DNA from: GCA-003244245 sp050700495
Lineage (GTDB): Bacteria; Actinomycetota; Actinomycetes; Mycobacteriales; Pseudonocardiaceae
Assembly (NCBI GenBank): GCA_050700495.1
Contig: JBOHHF010000403.1
Coordinates: forward strand, 1 to 9,351
Length of the DNA: 9,351 nt
Direction: 5' to 3'
Shown here: positions 6,087-9,351 of the stretch, in pieces
Layout of the letters: every line of letters starts with the position of its first letter
Position numbering within the stretch: the first letter of the stretch is position 1
The notes under the pieces: model-generated
What the model was told of the DNA's origin: nothing
The model's input: the letters and a program-made list of their open reading frames with translations, nothing else
The model's database searches: none
Program-made: the position numbers and the translations under genes

Positions 6087-6092
6087 CCTCCT
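6087..6092 (-). promoter_or_regulatory. Strong ribosome binding site AGGAGG of the leader ORF
   Basis: This is a perfect AGGAGG on the minus strand, the only strong Shine-Dalgarno sequence between rnhB and the DUF2469 gene. Its spacing fits ATG 6076 (ten bases), not ATG 6053 (33 bases). Confidence 0.6.
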
Positions 6093-6102
6093 GCTCGTGC
6101 CG

Positions 6103-6906
6103 TCACGTGGTGGGCGATCCCCCATTCTGGACCACCCCGGACCTCACGATCGGCCCCACTCCCGACCCCACGATCGGCGCTAGTCTCGCCCGTGCCGTCC
6201 TGCGCGGTGGGGCGGTCAGGCCGTGCGTGCGCGCCGCGAGCCCGACGTTGACGTAGCCGAACCGATGCTCGGCCGACGGACCGTGCGCAAGCAGGGAAGC
6301 GTTGTGCTCGGCCGTGCAGTAGCCCTTGTGCTCGCCGAAGCCGTACCACGGCATCCGTTCGTGCAGGTCGCACATGATGCGGTCGCGGGTCACCTTGGCC
6401 AGCACCGAGGCCGCCGCTACACAGGCCGAGGTCCGATCCCCGCCGATCACCGCCATGTTGGGGGCGGTCAGGCCAGGCACTCGAAACCCATCGGTGAGCA
6501 CGTAACCGGGATGCACCGCAAGACCGGCGACGGCGCGCCGCATGCCCTCCAGATTTGCCACGTGTAGGCCCAGCAAGTCGATCACATCGGGTGGGATCAC
6601 CACCACGCTACGCGCTATCGCCCTGGTTGTGATCAAGTCGTGATAGTGCTCCCGCCGCGCCGCCGTGAGCAATTTGGAGTCGGTAAGCCCGTCCAGAGCC
6701 GCCGCATCGGACGGCCGCAGCACGCATGCGGCGACCACCAGCGGCCCGGCGCATGCCCCTCGCCCGGCCTCATCCACCCCGGCGACCGGGCTCAGGCCTT
6801 TGCGGTGCAGGATGGTCTGCAGGGTCCACATCCCGCTATCGCTGCGCACCACCGCCCTCGGCGGGCGCGGCAGGGCCCGGCGGGTACTGCGCGTCGCGGC
6901 CGGCAT
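6103..6906 (-). CDS. rnhB: Ribonuclease HII
   Basis: RNase HII cleaves the RNA strand of RNA-DNA hybrids and 5' of single ribonucleotides in DNA, starting ribonucleotide excision repair in the cytosol. The catalytic signature VAGVDEAGRGACAGPLVVAA gives Asp45 and Glu46. The other two metal-binding aspartates are Asp139 (VLTDGF) and Asp175 (KVTRDRIM). HKGYCTAEHNASLLAHGPS (193-211) matches the conserved C-terminal block. ATG 6906 lies five bases after the lepB stop and gives the usual N-terminal lead before the core. The enzyme core ends near residue 224. A tail of about 40 residues rich in R, G, P and V follows (PIVGSGVGPIVRSGV) and contains a short internal duplication. The tail is unlikely to be catalytic. 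All key residues are present, so the enzyme should be active. Confidence 0.97.
   Translation of the reverse strand: MPAATRSTRRALPRPPRAVVRSDSGMWTLQTILHRKGLSPVAGVDEAGRGACAGPLVVAACVLRPSDAAALDGLTDSKLLTAARREHYHDLITTRAIARSVVVIPPDVIDLLGLHVANLEGMRRAVAGLAVHPGYVLTDGFRVPGLTAPNMAVIGGDRTSACVAAASVLAKVTRDRIMCDLHERMPWYGFGEHKGYCTAEHNASLLAHGPSAEHRFGYVNVGLAARTHGLTAPPRRTARARLAPIVGSGVGPIVRSGVVQNGGSPTT
6134..6181 (+). repeat. Two tandem 24-bp units in the 3' end of rnhB
   Basis: The units 6134-6157 and 6158-6181 match at 19 of 24 positions and share the core CACGATCGGC (6145-6154 and 6169-6178). They encode the repeated PIVGSGV / PIVRSGV of the RNase HII tail. The unit length is a multiple of three, so the frame is kept. 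Confidence 0.7.
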
Positions 6907-6911
6907 GGTTC

Positions 6912-7817
6912 TCAGCCTCGCCTGCGGGCGACCACCCGCTCCCGCAGGACACTGCCGCCCCGCAGCATCGGCCAGCTCAGAACCAGGCCAGCCATCTGCG
7001 CGAGGCCACTGAGCCAGGAAGACCCCGGCGCGCCCAACGCCGTGGCCTGCTGCGGATCGGGGTCATCGATGGCCTGCCACCGCGCCAGCGGAAGCACGAT
7101 AAAACGGGCCTTACCGATGACATTGTCCACAGGCACAGTGCCCAACCGCTCGTCAGCGACGTGGCGCCGCGAGTCCGCACTGTTGTTCCGATTGTCCCCC
7201 ATCATCCACAAACCGTCTTGGGGCACCGTGACCGGGCCGAACTCTTCCTGAGACTCGCTGTCGGCCTCGGCGAAGTGGGTGTAGGGCTCGGTCAGCGCGG
7301 CACCGTCGACCATGACCCGGTTGCGCTCATCACAGCACTGCACGATCTGGCCCTCCACCGCGATCACCCGCTTGACGAAATCCCGCTCGTCCGGCGGGGC
7401 GAGGCCGACCACGGAGGCGGCCTGCTGAAGCCCGCGGACGAGCACGTTGTCCGACCGCGGGTTGGAGAACTCGACATTGCTGCCCCACGAGTCGGGACCG
7501 CGGAAAACCAGAACGTCACCAGGTCTTGGATCACGCATCTGATAGGTCACCTTGTCGACCAACACTCGATCGTTGGTGCAGCCGGGACAACCGTGCAAGG
7601 TCTTTTCCATGGACGCCGAAGGAATCACGTATACCCTGGCCAGGAATGTCTGGATCAAGAATGTGAGCACCAGCGCGGTGACCACCAGGATCGGCAATTC
7701 CCGCCAGAACGAGCCCTTTTTCTTCCGGGGCACACGATGCCGGGCCCCTCGGCGGCTATGGGAACCGCCAGGATCGTCGCCGCGAGCGGGCTCGGTCGAG
7801 GGAACCAGGTTGGCCAC
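6912..7817 (-). CDS. lepB: Signal peptidase I
   Basis: This membrane-bound serine protease removes signal peptides from exported proteins on the outer face of the cytoplasmic membrane. It has 301 residues: a basic cytosolic N-terminus (about 1-39), one membrane helix (ELPILVVTALVLTFLIQTFL, 40-59), then the box with the catalytic serine (VIPSASMEKTL, Ser69) and the box with the general base (DFVKRVIAVEG, Lys149). MGDNRNNSADSR (206-217) is the last conserved box. A CPGC pair (77-80) and a CC pair (161-162) are extra cysteines I associate with actinobacterial enzymes; they may form disulfides outside the cell. A hydrophobic stretch at 269-285 may be a second, C-terminal membrane helix. The start GTG 7817 has GGGGA directly before it and TAGCCT six bases upstream, so a leaderless start is possible. 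It follows rplS by 37 bp. Confidence 0.97.
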   Translation of the reverse strand: MANLVPSTEPARGDDPGGSHSRRGARHRVPRKKKGSFWRELPILVVTALVLTFLIQTFLARVYVIPSASMEKTLHGCPGCTNDRVLVDKVTYQMRDPRPGDVLVFRGPDSWGSNVEFSNPRSDNVLVRGLQQAASVVGLAPPDERDFVKRVIAVEGQIVQCCDERNRVMVDGAALTEPYTHFAEADSESQEEFGPVTVPQDGLWMMGDNRNNSADSRRHVADERLGTVPVDNVIGKARFIVLPLARWQAIDDPDPQQATALGAPGSSWLSGLAQMAGLVLSWPMLRGGSVLRERVVARRRG

Positions 7818-7854
7818 GTCCCCAGGCTATCGACAGGCGGACGGAGCAAGCGGG

Positions 7855-8214
7855 TCAGGACGCAGACGGCGTCTCACGCTTCTCCTTGATCTTGGCGGCC
7901 TTACCCCGGAGGTCGCGGAGATAGTACAGCTTGGCGCGCCGCACATCACCGCGGGTAACCACCTCGATCTTGGCGATGTTCGGAGTGTGCACCGGAAAGG
8001 TCCGTTCCACCCCCACACCGAAAGACACCTTGCGCACGGTGAAGGTCTCCCGGATCCCCCCGCCCTGACGGCGGATGACCGCGCCATGGAACACCTGCAC
8101 CCGCTGCCGCGAACCCTCGATGACGCGGACGTGCACCTTGAGCGTGTCACCGGGCCGAAAGTCAGGAATGTCGGAACGCAGCGACATCGCGTCCAGCGCG
8201 TCCAGGGTGTTCAT
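7855..8214 (-). CDS. rplS: 50S ribosomal protein L19
   Basis: L19 binds 23S rRNA at the 30S-50S interface. The product has 119 residues, the normal length, and starts MNTLDALDAMSLRSDIPDFR. The hallmark blocks are present: GDTLKVHVRVIEG, QGGGIRETFTVRKVSFGVGV, ERTFPVHTPNIAKIEVVTRG and DVRRAKLYYLRDLRGKAAKI. ATG 8214 is preferred over the adjacent TTG 8217 because it gives the family's standard MNTLD start; AGGA lies around ten bases upstream. It is separated from trmD by 203 bp that contain a palindrome and a small hairpin, so it may have its own promoter or control. It is intact and certainly essential. Confidence 0.98.
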   Translation of the reverse strand: MNTLDALDAMSLRSDIPDFRPGDTLKVHVRVIEGSRQRVQVFHGAVIRRQGGGIRETFTVRKVSFGVGVERTFPVHTPNIAKIEVVTRGDVRRAKLYYLRDLRGKAAKIKEKRETPSAS

Positions 8215-8254
8215 CAATGTCCGTCCTCGTCATCGTGTGCTGCGCACGGCTGGG

Positions 8255-8271
8255 GCGCCCTCGGCGGGCGC
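8255..8271 (-). other. Small hairpin in the rplS leader
   Basis: GCGCCC (8255-8260) and GGGCGC (8266-8271) form a perfect 6-bp stem around a 5-base loop, about 40 bases upstream of the rplS start. It could be a leader structure. In GC-rich DNA such short stems arise easily, so the evidence is weak. Confidence 0.25.
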
Positions 8272-8356
8272 GAACAGCGGCGTCGGTGACGGTGAGCCTT
8301 CCGCCCGGGGGCCGTCCCGCCTTGATCCGCCGTGGTAACCGGTCAGGGTGTTATAA

Positions 8357-8382
8357 CATGATCATAACATGTGATAATCATG
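8357..8382. promoter_or_regulatory. AT-rich 26-bp near-palindrome, possible operator, upstream of rplS
   Basis: The half-sites CATGATCATAACA (8357-8369) and TGTGATAATCATG (8370-8382) are inverted copies matching at 11 of 13 positions, so 22 of 26 bases obey the symmetry around the central ACATGT. The sequence ATAACATG also recurs as a direct repeat at 8353 and 8364, with a variant (ATAATCATG) at 8374, so the spacing is about one helical turn. The block is roughly 30% GC in a strongly GC-rich region. On the minus strand it contains the -10-like hexamers TATGAT (8366-8361) and TATAAC (8355-8350), but no convincing -35 is seen. It looks like a dimeric repressor operator over an rplS promoter; the protein is unknown. 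Confidence 0.5.
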
Positions 8383-8417
8383 CCAGGCTCCGTCTCCCGC
8401 GATGAAACCGGGCGTAG

Positions 8418-9170
8418 CTATCCGGGCGGAGTGACGAGCCGCTCGATCACAGCGCGGTCCACACTATCCAACACACCGGGTGGCAGCGCAGCCAGTAGAT
8501 CGGGGCGCCGCGCCGCGGTGCGCTCCACCGCGCGGTCCCGGCGCCAGCGGGCGATCGCGGCGTGATTACCCGAGCGGAGCACCGCTGGCACCTCGCGGCT
8601 GCGCCATACCTCGGGGCGGGTATAGCAGGGACCTTCTAGCAGACCATCGGAGAACGAGTCCTGCATCGCTGAGGCGGGATTGCCCAGCACCCCGGGCAAC
8701 AACCGAGCGATTGCCTCAACCATCACCAGCACGGCGACCTCGCCCCCGACGAGCACGTAGTCGCCGATCGAGATCTCGTCGACGACCACCCGCTCGACCG
8801 CATAGTCGATCACCCGCTGGTCGATGCCCTCGTAACGACCGCAGGCGAAGACGAGTCGAGGCTGTCCGGCCAGCTCGGTGGCCAGCTGCTGAGTGAACCG
8901 CTGTCCAGCGGGGCTAGGCACCACCAACCGGGGCGGCGGCTGGCCGGCGAGTACGTCGTCCAGCGCGTCACCCCAAACGTCCGGGCGCATCACCATGCCG
9001 GGTCCCCCGCCGTAGGGTGCGTCGTCCACCGCTCGGTGCACATCATGGGTCCAACCCCGCAGGTCATGCACCGTGAAGGTGATCAGGTTCCGCTTGATGG
9101 CCCGGCCGAGTAGCGCCTCCCTGGCCGGGGTCAGGTATTCGGGGAAGATCGTCAGGACTTCGATGAACAC
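8418..9170 (-). CDS. trmD: tRNA (guanine-N1-)-methyltransferase
   Basis: TrmD transfers a methyl group from S-adenosylmethionine to N1 of G37 next to the anticodon, preventing +1 frameshifts. The product of 250 residues starts at GTG 9170 (read as FIEVLTIFPEYLTPAREALL), with GAAGG about eight bases upstream and 13 bp from the rimM stop. SPOUT-fold motifs are complete: DDAPYGGGPGMVMRPD (49-64), the trefoil-knot segments FACGRYEGIDQR (108-119) and ISIGDYVLVGGEVA (133-146), an Arg near 156 (ARLLPGVLG), the catalytic Asp near 171 (MQDSFSDGLLE), CYTRPEVWRSREVP and LRSGNHAAIARWRRD. The frame stays open upstream to 9335, but that part overlaps rimM and is not coding. It is essential and intact. Confidence 0.98.
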   Translation of the reverse strand: MFIEVLTIFPEYLTPAREALLGRAIKRNLITFTVHDLRGWTHDVHRAVDDAPYGGGPGMVMRPDVWGDALDDVLAGQPPPRLVVPSPAGQRFTQQLATELAGQPRLVFACGRYEGIDQRVIDYAVERVVVDEISIGDYVLVGGEVAVLVMVEAIARLLPGVLGNPASAMQDSFSDGLLEGPCYTRPEVWRSREVPAVLRSGNHAAIARWRRDRAVERTAARRPDLLAALPPGVLDSVDRAVIERLVTPPG

Positions 9171-9183
9171 AGCTGACCTTCGA

Positions 9184-9351
9184 TCAGTCGAGCAAGCCTG
9201 CAGGTGGGTCGAGCACCACTCGGCCATTAGCCAGGTCCACCTCGGAGACGATCGCGCGGACGAAAGGCACCAAGGCGTCACCGCGGGCGGTGTCCAAAAC
9301 CAACAGGTCGCTGGCCGGGGCGTGCACGATCTCACGCACCGTGCCCAGCTC
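9184..9351 (-). CDS. rimM: Ribosome maturation factor RimM, C-terminal part (cut by window edge)
   Basis: The last 55 codons are in the window. The sequence reads ELGTVREIVHAPASDLLVLD, then ALVPFVRAIVSEVDL and RVVLDPPAGLLD, stopping at TGA 9186-9184. This is the PRC-barrel end of RimM, with the conserved 'G.V..I...pa.DlL' and 'lvPFv..iV..vDl......v.pP.GLl' patterns. RimM binds ribosomal protein S19 and assists late 30S subunit and 16S rRNA maturation. It lies immediately upstream of trmD in the order seen in most bacteria. The N-terminal tRNA-methyltransferase-like barrel lies outside the window. Confidence 0.95.
   Translation of the reverse strand, partial: ELGTVREIVHAPASDLLVLDTARGDALVPFVRAIVSEVDLANGRVVLDPPAGLLD

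Noticed and set aside
6726..7889. Plus-strand open frame of 387 codons
   Set aside because: It is antisense to rnhB and lepB; long antisense frames are common in GC-rich genomes.
7552..8289. Plus-strand open frame of 245 codons
   Set aside because: It is antisense to lepB and rplS.
1..9351. tRNA genes, CRISPR arrays, toxin-antitoxin or defence systems
   Set aside because: No T-loop-like motif in a cloverleaf context, no spaced repeats and no recognisable defence domains were found on either strand.

Overview
The window comes from a GC-rich actinobacterium. The right half carries the conserved actinobacterial block rimM-trmD-rplS-lepB-rnhB-DUF2469, all on the minus strand. The residues of LepB, RNase HII and the DUF2469 protein, together with the small accessory genes, look most like Pseudonocardiaceae (Saccharopolyspora/Amycolatopsis relatives). 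The family placement is inference from memory; no search was run.

Layout. Positions 1-4407 are an eroded accessory region. In order it holds: the 3' end of an ISAs1-type transposase; three short plus-strand genes chained by GTGA overlaps (214-1021), the third broken by two in-frame stops; the 3' end of an IS3-family element with a recognisable terminal repeat; two small minus-strand genes joined by a TGATG overlap (1843-1266); a large serine recombinase remnant with about five frame breaks and no catalytic domain (2801-1946); a frameshifted DUF5995 gene (3688-2924); a short unknown minus-strand fragment; and the tail of a histidine kinase followed, with an ATGA overlap, by a response regulator reduced to its receiver start and DNA-binding end. 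Beyond it, an intact cytochrome P450 (4475-5677) is the one clearly functional accessory gene. It converges on the housekeeping operon.

Positions 5730-9351, minus strand, form the core operon: 16S rRNA maturation (RimM, partial), tRNA m1G37 methylation (TrmD), ribosomal protein L19, type I signal peptidase, RNase HII and a conserved DUF2469 protein. All are intact. The operon links ribosome maturation and tRNA modification with protein export and RNA-DNA hybrid repair. Two regulatory-looking details stand out: an AT-rich 26-bp near-palindrome between trmD and rplS, and an 8-codon leader ORF that takes the only good ribosome binding site in front of the DUF2469 gene and overlaps its start.

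No tRNA, rRNA or CRISPR array was seen. No complete new defence or biosynthetic system is evident. The most novel material is the set of small unknown genes and the trmD-rplS palindrome.
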